Origin: Pedobacter sp. PAMC26386
Lineage (GTDB): Bacteria; Bacteroidota; Bacteroidia; Sphingobacteriales; Sphingobacteriaceae
Reading direction: 5' to 3'
DNA length: 64,000 nt
Assembly: GCA_014302835.1 (NCBI GenBank)
Contig: CP060294.1
Span: 3,435,067-3,499,066, forward strand
The position numbers and the translations under genes are program-made. Every line of letters begins with the position of its first letter. The stretch's first letter is position 1. The notes under the pieces are model-generated. The model had not been told where the DNA came from and made no database searches. It worked only from the letters and a program-made list of their open reading frames with translations. This document shows positions 1 to 8,133 of the stretch, one piece after another.

Positions 1-265
1 ATATAATTTGTACTGCTCTGAAACCGATTACATCTGTCAGTTTTCCACCGGCAGTAGCCCCCATGATGGACCCTACTCCAAAAAGCGTAATAATCAGCCC
101 CGCATCAGACGGTGGTCTGTGCAAATATTGCGTCATGTATAAACTCATAAATGGTACAGCCATGCTACTGCTTCTGTTGATGAGCATCACTATACTTAAT
201 AACCAGGTTTCAGTACTTAGTCCGAAAAAAGAATCTTTATAGGTGATTAATATTTTTCTAATCAT
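1..265 (-). CDS. MFS transporter, N-terminal part (cut by window edge)
   Basis: The 88 visible residues start MIRKILITYKDSFFGLST and contain two hydrophobic segments (about residues 19-40 and 53-75) joined by a loop, with a GVGSIMGATAGGKLTDVIG stretch. That is the Gly-rich end of TM2 followed by the GxxxD-type loop 2-3 motif of major facilitator carriers. The ATG overlaps the TAA of the upstream S9 peptidase (TAATG), so the two are probably co-transcribed and translationally coupled. The substrate cannot be read from this fragment. The remaining helices lie beyond position 1. Confidence 0.8.
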   Translation of the reverse strand, partial: MIRKILITYKDSFFGLSTETWLLSIVMLINRSSSMAVPFMSLYMTQYLHRPPSDAGLIITLFGVGSIMGATAGGKLTDVIGFRAVQII

Positions 266-2406
266 TATTTGTATCGTTCAAAAAACTCCATAGTCCTCAA
301 CATCTGGTCAGCACGCTGTCTGTTGTTTCCAGACCTGGTGAGCTCATGTGTAGCTCCAGGGTGTCTTACATATTCTACTTCTCTGCCTAAAACTTTCAGG
401 GCTTTGTACATCATTTCGGATTGGATAACCCCTGTCCTCAAATCCGTTTCTCCATGAAAAATAATCAATGGTGTATGGATCTGGCTGACATAAGTGAAGG
501 GTGATTCAGCTCTCAGCAATTCGCCAGCTTCTTTCTCCCATGGATAACCGCCAAAATAGAATGGAACAAGTCGCCAGGCATTACCCTCACCAAAAAAGGT
601 ATTCAGGTCATACACTCCACGCTGCGCACAGGCAGCTTTAAACCTATCTGTATGAGAAACAATCCATGCGGTCAAATACCCTGCATAAGAACCTCCCGTA
701 ATAAATTGTTTGGTCGTATCTGCCCAGCCTTCTTCAATGGTCAAATCTAAAGCTTTAATCACATCACGCATTGGCCCTGCCCCCCAGTCTTTAATATTTG
801 CCCGCAAAAATGCCTCATTATACCCACCCGATCCGCGGGGATTAGCATAAACCACTCCATAACCTAAACCCGTATAGTACTGAAATTCGTGCCACATACT
901 AGACTCACCAGGCCCCCACATTGCCGAAGGACCTCCATGGATTTCCAGTATGACAGGATATTTTTTACCTGCTTCCACTCCGGCAGGTTTCATTACCCAA
1001 TATTCCACTTCCATCCCCTGGTCATTTTTAAAAGTCTTTTTCACGGGTAAGCTCAGCATCTTCCCCCCCAGCCAGTCGGTATTCAAGCTGCTGATCATTT
1101 TCGACGTTTTATTCAGCAAATCTGCAAGATATATTTCTGAAGGATCCGAAATACCTGTTTGAGAAGAAACGATTTGTGTATTATTAATATCAAATGAAGT
1201 TATTCCTCTATCAAATGCCGATAACCTTTGAACAGACTTATCAGACAACTTATAACTATACAATACATTTCCTCCGTTTGAACCCACCGTAAAATAAAGG
1301 TTCTTACTGTCTTTACTCCAGGTAAAAGAATTGTAATTGCGTTCTAAGGGTATAGCCATTCGTTCTTTTTGATCGAAATTATAGACATAGGTCTTTCCTA
1401 TATTTATTCCTTCTACAGGAGTAATCGTAAAACTCATCCATTTTCCATCTTCAGAGATACTGCTTGCTTCAAAACGCTGTCCCGCACTACTTAAAACTAA
1501 TTCTGGTTTTCCGCCAGTTAAATTGATCCTGTAAATTGCAGATTCATTACTTCTGTCAGGATGTATTGCCTGATTGAGATCAGCATTGACCAATATATAT
1601 TTACTGTCAGGACTGATATCTACTAAATTATAGCTGTAAAAACCATTAGTTAATGCTACCGGAATAGCATTTTTTTGGATCAGCGATAGCGTAAATATCT
1701 GCGTAAAATTAAGTTCAGGATTAGTTGCTGCTTCTCCCTGAAAATCTAACCGGTTAAATACTTTCGCCTTTTTTTCTTTTTCGTTCTGCTGCAAATAAGC
1801 TCTGATTTCTTGTAAATTGCCATCAGCATTACCTTTGACCACATTACTATAAACTTGTTCGGCAGTAACTTTAGGTTTCTCCAGATTCCATGAAGGTGAT
1901 TTCTTTTCAGGATTCAAAATAGAATCCTTTTCCAGTTCCGCCAGGCTAATTGAAGCAGAAAACAGGAGTGTTTTGCCATCTGGACTAGCTATCGGATTAT
2001 CCGTCCCATACCGAAAATCTGTCAATTGTATAGCCTCTCCACCATTTAACGGCAGCTTAAAAAGCTGAGATTTACCTTTAACCACCCTCGTGAAAAATAG
2101 TTGTTTACTATCACCAGACCAACTAACGCCACTGCTATTCTCTTTTTGATTCGTGATTGCTCTTGGCACTGTACTTAAATCGGCTGGTGACAGAAACCAT
2201 TGTCTCTGATAATCATATTCCCCTGTTTTAGCATCGTTGGCTACAATAGCTTGAACACCGTAGATAAACCATTTGCCATCAGGAGAAAACTTAACACCTG
2301 AAGCTGTTTTTATTTTGTATAAATCACTCAGTAAAACTTTTTCACTTTTCTGAGCGAAAGTGTTCAATGTAAAAAGTAAAAAAACAACGGTAAAGAGACG
2401 TTTCAT
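265..2406 (-). CDS. S9 family prolyl oligopeptidase (secreted)
   Basis: 713 aa with a signal peptide (MKRLFTVVFLLFTLNTFAQ). The middle of the protein carries TolB/WD-like beta-propeller repeats (SPDGKWF, SPDGKTLLF, SPDSKYILV, SEDGKWMSF). The C-terminal alpha/beta-hydrolase domain (from about residue 450) has the nucleophile elbow GGSYAGYL, an Asp in HGETDLRTG and a His in HPGATHELTRSG, so the Ser-Asp-His triad is complete. Family members cleave oligopeptides, often as dipeptidyl/acylaminoacyl peptidases. Export to the periplasm is inferred from the signal peptide. The downstream MFS gene overlaps its stop codon, suggesting that peptide hydrolysis and transport are coupled. The exact specificity is not deducible. 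Confidence 0.92.
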   Translation of the reverse strand: MKRLFTVVFLLFTLNTFAQKSEKVLLSDLYKIKTASGVKFSPDGKWFIYGVQAIVANDAKTGEYDYQRQWFLSPADLSTVPRAITNQKENSSGVSWSGDSKQLFFTRVVKGKSQLFKLPLNGGEAIQLTDFRYGTDNPIASPDGKTLLFSASISLAELEKDSILNPEKKSPSWNLEKPKVTAEQVYSNVVKGNADGNLQEIRAYLQQNEKEKKAKVFNRLDFQGEAATNPELNFTQIFTLSLIQKNAIPVALTNGFYSYNLVDISPDSKYILVNADLNQAIHPDRSNESAIYRINLTGGKPELVLSSAGQRFEASSISEDGKWMSFTITPVEGINIGKTYVYNFDQKERMAIPLERNYNSFTWSKDSKNLYFTVGSNGGNVLYSYKLSDKSVQRLSAFDRGITSFDINNTQIVSSQTGISDPSEIYLADLLNKTSKMISSLNTDWLGGKMLSLPVKKTFKNDQGMEVEYWVMKPAGVEAGKKYPVILEIHGGPSAMWGPGESSMWHEFQYYTGLGYGVVYANPRGSGGYNEAFLRANIKDWGAGPMRDVIKALDLTIEEGWADTTKQFITGGSYAGYLTAWIVSHTDRFKAACAQRGVYDLNTFFGEGNAWRLVPFYFGGYPWEKEAGELLRAESPFTYVSQIHTPLIIFHGETDLRTGVIQSEMMYKALKVLGREVEYVRHPGATHELTRSGNNRQRADQMLRTMEFFERYK

Positions 2407-2498
2407 AACATTTAGGTTAGAATCCTAAATTAAATACAAAACCGCAAATTTATGCTACGAATAAAAAACTAAAGGTATTAAGTATCGTAATAATTAAG

Positions 2499-2768
2499 TC
2501 AATTTTCAGCCCAATCCTGTTCTTCAGAAAAGCGCTCATGATAGGCATTTAGAATCAAATCTCTAATTTCCTCTGGTAAATCACTTTCTTTATCAAAAGA
2601 TAATTCAAAAGTATCATGACTCAGTATAAAGTGATCATAGATACGCTCTGTCACGCTCAATTTTTTTTGTATAGATTTTAGCCCAAAATACAAGTAATAA
2701 TCTATTTCTATCTGATCTATAACACTATAGAATAAATCCTGTCTCTTTTGGAGGTCAGCAGCTGTCAT
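2499..2768 (-). CDS. Small hypothetical protein, 89 aa
   Basis: An acidic, probably helical cytoplasmic protein with no signal peptide, no Cys pair and no motif I recognise. It is Tyr/Asp/Glu-rich (EIDYYLYFGLKSIQKKL near residue 21). It sits 92 nt upstream of the S9 peptidase on the same strand and could share its transcript. Its codon usage looks like that of neighbouring genes and the ATG is clear, so I take it as real, but no function can be given. Confidence 0.65.
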   Translation of the reverse strand: MTAADLQKRQDLFYSVIDQIEIDYYLYFGLKSIQKKLSVTERIYDHFILSHDTFELSFDKESDLPEEIRDLILNAYHERFSEEQDWAEN

Positions 2769-2976
2769 GTTTATATTTAGTATTTAAGCCAAGATACAGT
2801 GTACCTCTAAGTTTATCAATAGACAATAGTCCCATATTATACTTTGAACGAAAGGAACAAAAAATTGTTCTGTTTTAGCAAATGAACATGCGTTAAATAA
2901 TGTTAATTTATCTCGAATATTCAGTTGATCAGATAATTTTGTCTGGCAAGATAACATGTCCCCCTTGCCAAAAAAA

Positions 2977-3864
2977 ATGGATAAGAAAATTATTTGGAGT
3001 TTATCACTCCTGATCAGCATCACTGGTCTTTCATCCAACACACTTTACGCACAAAAAAATGATCCGGATGCAGATGTAAATTTATGGGTGCAACAACCAG
3101 TTAAAGTAGATGGAATTTCAGATGAGTGGCATGAGCCGCTTAACAATTATAACACCGAAACCAAACTTGCATTTGCACTGGCAAATGACCAGCAAAATCT
3201 TTACCTGATCATTGAATCTCTTGATGAAGCGACCACAAGGAAATTATTGGCTGGCGGCCTTACTTTAGATATCAATACAGCCGGAAAAAAGAAAGATGGA
3301 ATAAAACTCAATTTCTTAGGTATGAACCAGCCACCAACCCCTACTAATCAAAATGACTCATTGCATCACCAAACAACTGGTATGAATGCAGAAGAACATA
3401 CCGGAGTACATGTAATCCAGATTTCTGGATTTAAAAATATCCCGGATGGAAGTTTAGCCATGCCTAATAAAGCAGGTATAGAAATAGCTGCTGCTTTCAA
3501 TAAACAGCGGGATTATATCTGTGAACTGTCTATTCCATTTACACAACTGGGTTTAAAAGGTAATGAAATGAAAGCCATTGCCTATAATATAAAAATAAAC
3601 AGTGGTACAGAACATCATCAAAAAAATATGCCGGCTGGCGAAGGTGCACCTACTGGTGGCCGCGGAATGGGTGGTGGCAAAGGCGGTGGTGGTATGGGTG
3701 GTGGTATGCATGGTGGCGGTGGAGGAAGGCACGGCGGTGGCGGTATGGGCGGTGGCAAGGGATCACATAGCGCTGAAGGTTCAAATAGCCAAAGCGCGTC
3801 AGCTGCGGATTTCTGGATCAAATATGAGTTAGCCAAACCAGCTGATTCTTTCCGTGCAAATTAA
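2977..3864 (+). CDS. Exported protein with CBM9/DOMON-like domain and Gly-rich tail
   Basis: I choose the ATG at 2977 (MDKKIIWSLSLLISIT) because it puts a normal signal peptide ending near LYAQ at the N-terminus; an ATG 21 nt upstream would prepend Pro-rich residues. Residues about 35-210 (VNLWVQQPVKVDGISDEWHE, LAFALANDQQNLYLIIE) resemble the beta-sandwich of family-9 carbohydrate-binding/DOMON-like domains, which start with a similar DGxxDExW motif. Residues about 220-265 are a low-complexity Gly/Met/His/Lys run (GGG repeats with M, H and K). The His/Met spacing could bind metal, but that is inference. A conserved 3' element and strong terminator follow. Confidence 0.8.
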   Translation: MDKKIIWSLSLLISITGLSSNTLYAQKNDPDADVNLWVQQPVKVDGISDEWHEPLNNYNTETKLAFALANDQQNLYLIIESLDEATTRKLLAGGLTLDINTAGKKKDGIKLNFLGMNQPPTPTNQNDSLHHQTTGMNAEEHTGVHVIQISGFKNIPDGSLAMPNKAGIEIAAAFNKQRDYICELSIPFTQLGLKGNEMKAIAYNIKINSGTEHHQKNMPAGEGAPTGGRGMGGGKGGGGMGGGMHGGGGGRHGGGGMGGGKGSHSAEGSNSQSASAADFWIKYELAKPADSFRAN

Positions 3865-3920
3865 AAGTCCGTATAAATTTTTGAATTTATTTTTTTCGCA
3901 CACAATAAATAACATATTTC

Positions 3921-3992
3921 AGCGTCTTTATATATGAGAGCGTTAATTAGATAACGGGGACTGTCCGCCTGGATAGTCCCCGTTTCTTTTTT
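3921..3992 (+). ncRNA. Candidate 3'-end RNA element, copy A
   Basis: This 72-nt segment begins 57 nt after the preceding stop codon. It has AGCGTCT, then TATAT, then TGAGAGCGTTAATT and AGAT, followed by a GC-rich hairpin and TTCTTTTTT. A second copy with the same order and almost the same length lies at 30129-30201 on the minus strand, also just downstream of a co-directional gene. The closing base pair of the hairpin changes from A-T here to G-C there, a compensatory change that supports RNA structure. It could be a 3'UTR-derived small RNA or a conserved 3' processing/termination module. The function is unknown. Confidence 0.6.
3954..3992 (+). terminator. Rho-independent terminator
   Basis: Arms ACGGGGACTGTCC (3954-3966) and GGATAGTCCCCGT (3971-3983) pair over 13 positions with one G-U wobble around loop GCCT. 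TTCTTTTTT follows. It terminates the plus-strand gene ending at 3864 and lies between convergent genes. Confidence 0.92.
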
Positions 3993-4016
3993 CACAATAC
4001 TTTCTCCACAAAATTC

Positions 4017-5102
4017 TTATTTCAAGAATTCTTCTAGTTTCTTAGTCAACTGTTCCCCTCTTAAGTTTCTAGCTATAATTACCCCATTTGGGTCTACCAG
4101 GTAATTTGAAGGAATTCCCTTAATACCATAATAGGTAGCTACCTCATTTTTCCAGCCCTTTAGCTGTGAAACCTGGTCCCATGGCAATTTATCATCTTCA
4201 ATCGCTTTTTTCCATTTGGCAGCATCCTCATCCAGAGAAATTCCTAATACAGTAAACCCTTTAGGAGAAAAACGGTTATAAGCCTTAACTACATTTGGAT
4301 TCTCGCCACGGCATGGGCCACACCAGCTTGCCCAGAAATCAACCAGCACATATTTCCCTTTTAATGAAGAAAAACTAACAGGTTTACCGTTTGGGTCATT
4401 CTGTGTAAAATCGATCATCTTTTGTCCGTTACTTCCATTCTTCAGAACAGCTATGGAAGTTTCTACTTTTTTTCCTGCATCCGATGTTTTTATTGCAGGA
4501 GCAAGTGAGTTGAATAACTGCGCTATTTCGGCATAATCAAGTTCATAACCCAGCTCACTTATTTTATCTAAACTTACATAACTTGCAGGATGACTCTTTA
4601 CGAATGCCATTGTAAGTTTTTTTGAACTTTCTTCCAATGGCTCCATATCCTTCTCTGCTTTAGCTAAGGCAACAGAATCTTTTGCTTTCTTTGCTGAAGA
4701 CCAGTCTTCATAGATCTTATTCAATTGTGTATTGATAGCTTTTTTACTTGCAGCCAGCTCATTGTTTTCTGCTTGTGTTTTACCACCGGTGATTAAAATA
4801 TCATCAGGTTTACTCAAGCTTCCCTTAATCGTGACTGGTCCATTCTCCGCATAAAAATCTCCGAAGCCGATCACCTTATTATGTATGCTTACTTTGGTTG
4901 GCCCGGTAACTGCCGCTCCCTGATAAATAAATTTCCCATCCTTTACAGCAGCCGAATCAGACTTACCTTTACTATAAAAGTAAACATATGGGGTTTTTAG
5001 ACCTTCAATGTTTCCATTCACTGTGTACCCGCTTTTTTTTTGCTGCGCATTTGCAAATAAGCAAGCGCCAAATAAACCTAAAATAATTGCACTCTTTTTC
5101 AT
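4017..5102 (-). CDS. DUF4369/TlpA-family periplasmic thiol-disulfide protein
   Basis: 361 aa with signal peptide MKKSAIILGLFGACLFANAQ. The N-terminal part (about residues 25-130: YTVNGNIEGLKTPYVYFYSK) is the DUF4369 beta domain common in Bacteroidota TlpA proteins. A helical linker follows, then an AhpC/TlpA thioredoxin fold from about residue 225 with the active site WASWCGPCRGEN. The C-terminal GIKGIPSNYLVDPNG carries the expected cis-Pro region. It should act as a periplasmic disulfide reductase or heme/cytochrome-maturation-type redox protein. Which substrate it serves is not visible. The hairpin at 3954-3983 lies just beyond its stop. Confidence 0.92.
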   Translation of the reverse strand: MKKSAIILGLFGACLFANAQQKKSGYTVNGNIEGLKTPYVYFYSKGKSDSAAVKDGKFIYQGAAVTGPTKVSIHNKVIGFGDFYAENGPVTIKGSLSKPDDILITGGKTQAENNELAASKKAINTQLNKIYEDWSSAKKAKDSVALAKAEKDMEPLEESSKKLTMAFVKSHPASYVSLDKISELGYELDYAEIAQLFNSLAPAIKTSDAGKKVETSIAVLKNGSNGQKMIDFTQNDPNGKPVSFSSLKGKYVLVDFWASWCGPCRGENPNVVKAYNRFSPKGFTVLGISLDEDAAKWKKAIEDDKLPWDQVSQLKGWKNEVATYYGIKGIPSNYLVDPNGVIIARNLRGEQLTKKLEEFLK

Positions 5103-5271
5103 AGCTACTAATTTGTTTTAATTTATTATAAAATATGATTAAGCCCAACCTCTCCCCTTGTTTTTAATAAAGTGAAAAGTTCTTTTTCCGTATATAAATT
5201 AACTATTGACATCCTGATTCAACGAATATAGTAATTTAGATTAATCAAAATAATCATTTCATCTACTGCTT

Positions 5272-5297
5272 TAGTAGTCTTTATTAAAAGACTACTA
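5272..5297. promoter_or_regulatory. Perfect dyad in a divergent promoter region
   Basis: TAGTAGTCTTT (5272-5282) and AAAGACTACTA (5287-5297) are perfect 11-bp arms around ATTA. They lie in the 298-bp gap between the divergent TlpA gene and the thioredoxin-like gene. No T-run follows, so a terminator is unlikely. An operator for one or both divergent promoters is the simplest reading. The rest of the gap is AT-rich with nothing else I can name. Confidence 0.45.
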
Positions 5298-5400
5298 TGC
5301 AATATTTTACACCATCAAAACAATTATTTTCCGTTAAAAAACGTTAATCAGATAGTTCTACTGATTCCATTGATTATATTTGGTTACCTAACCACTATTT

Positions 5401-5880
5401 ATGAAAACATACTTCTTTAGCTTTCTTCTTATTTTCTTTTTTATAGAGGCCTCAGCTCAAACTCCAGCGGCTACTATTCCTGCTTTTCAATTTTATAAAG
5501 CAGATGGAAAAGCATTCACCAAAACACAAATTATTCCTGACCATAAATCTCTTTTCGTTTTCTTTGATGCGACTTGTGTCCATTGTCAGAAAACTATGCT
5601 TGAATTATCTAAAAAATATGAGGAAATAAAAAAGCTGAATATTTATCTGGTTTCCCTTGATCAACATATCACCATGAACGATTTCATGAGTAAATATGGT
5701 AAAAACCTGATTGGAAAGAAAAATGTCTTGTTACTGGAAGATCGCGACCACGTTTTCATCCCTTTGTTTCAACCTAAGAAATATCCCTCTCTGTTTTTAT
5801 ACTCCCCTAAAAACGCACTGGAATTTTATACCAGCGGTGATCAAGAATTACCAAAGCTTTTTGATGCGATCAAAAAATAG
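5401..5880 (+). CDS. Exported thioredoxin-like (redoxin) protein
   Basis: 159 aa with a signal peptide ending near ASAQT. The core has FFDATCVHCQKTMLEL, a CxxC active site (CVHC) in the place expected for a thioredoxin fold, then NIYLVSLDQ and KYPSLFLYSP with the conserved cis-Pro. It resembles small periplasmic redoxins of Bacteroidota that are often found near TlpA homologues, and it is divergent from one here. A membrane or periplasmic thiol-redox role is inferred. The partner protein is unknown. Confidence 0.85.
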   Translation: MKTYFFSFLLIFFFIEASAQTPAATIPAFQFYKADGKAFTKTQIIPDHKSLFVFFDATCVHCQKTMLELSKKYEEIKKLNIYLVSLDQHITMNDFMSKYGKNLIGKKNVLLLEDRDHVFIPLFQPKKYPSLFLYSPKNALEFYTSGDQELPKLFDAIKK

Positions 5881-5889
5881 ATTAATTTC

Positions 5890-6069
5890 TTATCTCCTGT
5901 TTTCAACAGCAGGTACCGATTGATGTAAAGAGGCTGTACGTTGCGGGGTTCTGCTACATTGGCCCAATGCAACATATATCAATACGAAGATCAGAATAGT
6001 TGATAAACAACCACCGCCAAGTTTTTTAGCACCCCAGGCTGCTATTATTGTTTTAAAAAATGAGTTCAT
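5890..6069 (-). CDS. Small membrane protein, 59 aa
   Basis: An open frame of 59 codons starting ATG at 6069 and ending TAA at 5890-5892. The N-terminus reads MNSFFKTIIAAWGAKKLGGG, followed by a single strongly hydrophobic segment (about residues 21-36) ending LGQCSR, then a polar tail. The GAKKLGGG-hydrophobic-C arrangement matches small proteins I recall from Sphingobacteriaceae genomes, so I consider it a genuine gene. No function is known to me. It is tail-to-tail with the redoxin gene (9 nt apart). Confidence 0.7.
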   Translation of the reverse strand: MNSFFKTIIAAWGAKKLGGGCLSTILIFVLIYVALGQCSRTPQRTASLHQSVPAVENRR

Positions 6070-6140
6070 CAGGTATGATTTTTATTAAAACATCCTACCT
6101 TCCATAAAGTTTCCATACCCGAAGAATTTTATATTAAACG

Positions 6141-6527
6141 CTAAAGGCTATTCAGGTAATCTTTTACGATAGGCAGATCTGCCTCTGCCCAATCCAGCTT
6201 TACTAATTCTGCTGGCAGTAACCACAAAAAGGCGGCATGTTCCGTTAATTGTATTTCTCCACTAATCAGGACACATTGAAAGGGAATCAGCCGGATAATT
6301 TGTTTACCCTGGTCATGAATAGATTCAGCCATCTTTTTAAGGATTCCGATTTCCACGCCTAATTCCTCCCGAATTTCCCGGATCAGACAAGCCTCTGCAC
6401 TTTCATCCGCTTCAACTTTCCCTCCCGGAAACTCCCATTTCAGCGGCAAATGCATGCTAAGACTTCTTTGAGCAACTAGAATTTTTCCATTCTGGCTAAT
6501 AATCAGGGCGCAGGATACAGCTATCAT
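6141..6527 (-). CDS. Nudix (MutT-like) hydrolase
   Basis: 128 aa, the usual length for small MutT/NudG proteins. It opens MIAVSCALIISQNGKILVAQRS and has a complete Nudix box (GGKVEADESAEACLIREI followed by REELGVEIG) with the Gly, Glu and REExxE residues that bind Mg. The C-terminal WLLPAELVKLDWAEADLPIV is typical of (deoxy)nucleoside-triphosphate pyrophosphohydrolases that sanitise the nucleotide pool or act on 5-substituted CTP. Monocistronic by position. Substrate specificity is inferred from family resemblance only. Confidence 0.9.
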   Translation of the reverse strand: MIAVSCALIISQNGKILVAQRSLSMHLPLKWEFPGGKVEADESAEACLIREIREELGVEIGILKKMAESIHDQGKQIIRLIPFQCVLISGEIQLTEHAAFLWLLPAELVKLDWAEADLPIVKDYLNSL

Positions 6528-6672
6528 CTGGCTAAAATATTAAAAAAATCTGCCATGGGCGATAAGTATTCCTTCTTCATCGGTAAACACTCACTACTCG
6601 TAGACAATTAGTTATCCTTTATTCAGGTTGGCATATGGTTTGAATTACCCCTGGCAGATCACACAAACAAAG

Positions 6673-7221
6673 ATGAAAAGAATTATTTTAGCTGCAATTA
6701 TCGGAGTAGCTTCGTTTAGCAGCATCAATGCCAATGCACAGGTTAGCCTGAATATAAAAATAGGATCTCAACCTACCTGGGGACCTGCCGGATATAATCA
6801 TGTTGATTATTATTACCTGCCAGATGTAGACTCTTATTATAACGTATCTGCACAGCAGTATGTTTACCAGGTGAATAATCAATGGGTATTCAGAAAAACG
6901 CTACCTGCAAGATATAGCGGCTATAATTTGTATAATGGTTATAAAGTGGTTATGAACACACCTAAACCGTATTTAAATCATAGTCAGAATATCCGGCAGT
7001 ATAGTAAATACAAAAACTATAATGGTAAACAAGGAAATATCAGGGATAGCAAAGACAACAGATACGCAGCTGCCAGAAACCAGAGACCTGTACAAGCAAG
7101 GGATTCCAAATCAAATGATAGACCTCAAAGAAGTAACCAGGTCAATGAGCAGAGAAGTGGAAGAGATAATAACAGATCAGACCATAAGGACCAGCCTCAA
7201 AGAGGCGGTAGAGAACGATAA
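6673..7221 (+). CDS. Exported basic hypothetical protein
   Basis: I place the start at 6673 (MKRIILAAIIGVASFSS), which gives a clean signal peptide ending near ANAQ; the frame extends 45 nt upstream without a better signal. Residues about 20-115 are Tyr-rich (DYYYLPDVDSYYNVSAQQYVY) and may form a small beta domain. The last 65 residues are a disordered Arg/Asn/Gln/Asp-rich tail. Similar Tyr-rich exported proteins with basic tails occur in sphingobacteria. A periplasmic or envelope role is only a guess. A strong terminator follows at 7245. Confidence 0.78.
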   Translation: MKRIILAAIIGVASFSSINANAQVSLNIKIGSQPTWGPAGYNHVDYYYLPDVDSYYNVSAQQYVYQVNNQWVFRKTLPARYSGYNLYNGYKVVMNTPKPYLNHSQNIRQYSKYKNYNGKQGNIRDSKDNRYAAARNQRPVQARDSKSNDRPQRSNQVNEQRSGRDNNRSDHKDQPQRGGRER

Positions 7222-7244
7222 TATCAATAAATCGCACACACGCG

Positions 7245-7278
7245 AACGCCGGTCTCCTCACAGAGGCCGGCGTTTTTT
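7245..7278 (+). terminator. Rho-independent terminator
   Basis: Arms AACGCCGGTCTC and GAGGCCGGCGTT (12 bp, one wobble) surround loop CTCACA and are followed by TTTT. The hairpin starts 23 nt after the stop of the preceding gene. Confidence 0.93.
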
Positions 7279-7353
7279 ATTTACTTTGCACCAGTATATT
7301 TCATCCTATATCTTATCTTTAAAAAGCGAAGTAATTAGTAAAATTTGATAACC

Positions 7354-8133
7354 ATGAATCTATCCCTTTTAAATAAAAATGCAGTAATTTGTGGAAGTAC
7401 ACAAGGTATTGGATTAGCAACTGCTACAATCCTTGCCAGCTTAGGGGCAAACTGCATTTTGATAGCCAGAAATGAAGAGTCATTAATCAACGCATTAAAA
7501 GAATTACCATTAACGCAGGGACAGCAACATGCTTATGCAGTGGCCGATTTTTCTAGTCCGGCATCAGTTGAAGCTGCTATACAAAAAATCGTTGCGAACC
7601 AGCAGATAGAGATTCTGATCAATAATAGTGGTGGCCCAAAACCCGGCCCAATTACCGATGCACTAACTAGTGATTTTGAACAAGCATTTAGCCAGCATTT
7701 GATTTGTAATCACCTCTTAGTGAATGCCGTTTTACCAGGGATGAAAAATGCACGATACGGAAGGATTATCAATATTATCTCTACCTCTGTAAAAACACCA
7801 TTGCCCAATTTAGGTGTATCCAATACCATCAGAGCAGCGGTGGCTTCCTGGGCAAAAACTTTGTCCAATGAAGTTGGACAATATAACATTACTGTAAATA
7901 ACGTATTACCCGGTTTAACACACACCATGCGTTATACAAAATTACTGGACAGCCTGTCTGATACTGCGAACAAAGCAGAGGTAGAGCAAGGTTTAATTAA
8001 TTCTGTTCCAATGCAAAGAATCGGCAAACCAGAAGAAATTGGAAATGTGATTGCTTTTTTAGCTTCTCCAGCGGCTTCTTATGTGACAGGAATTAGTATT
8101 CCTGTGGATGGAGGAAGAACTCCCGCTATTTAA
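7354..8133 (+). CDS. SDR-family oxidoreductase-like protein without the usual catalytic Tyr
   Basis: The ATG at 7354 (MNLSLLNKN) is preferred over an in-frame TTG 9 nt earlier. The Rossmann motif GSTQGIG and the NNSGGP strand-4 motif identify a short-chain dehydrogenase fold, and the C-terminus (PVDGGRTPAI) is FabG-like. Where SDRs have YxxxK, this protein reads LPNLGVSNTIRAAV, so the catalytic Tyr and Lys appear replaced. This matches the subgroup of 3-oxoacyl-ACP-reductase-like SDRs with imperfect catalytic tetrads. The activity is uncertain. The gene end overlaps the convergent DUF6266 gene by 8 bp. Confidence 0.85.
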   Translation: MNLSLLNKNAVICGSTQGIGLATATILASLGANCILIARNEESLINALKELPLTQGQQHAYAVADFSSPASVEAAIQKIVANQQIEILINNSGGPKPGPITDALTSDFEQAFSQHLICNHLLVNAVLPGMKNARYGRIINIISTSVKTPLPNLGVSNTIRAAVASWAKTLSNEVGQYNITVNNVLPGLTHTMRYTKLLDSLSDTANKAEVEQGLINSVPMQRIGKPEEIGNVIAFLASPAASYVTGISIPVDGGRTPAI

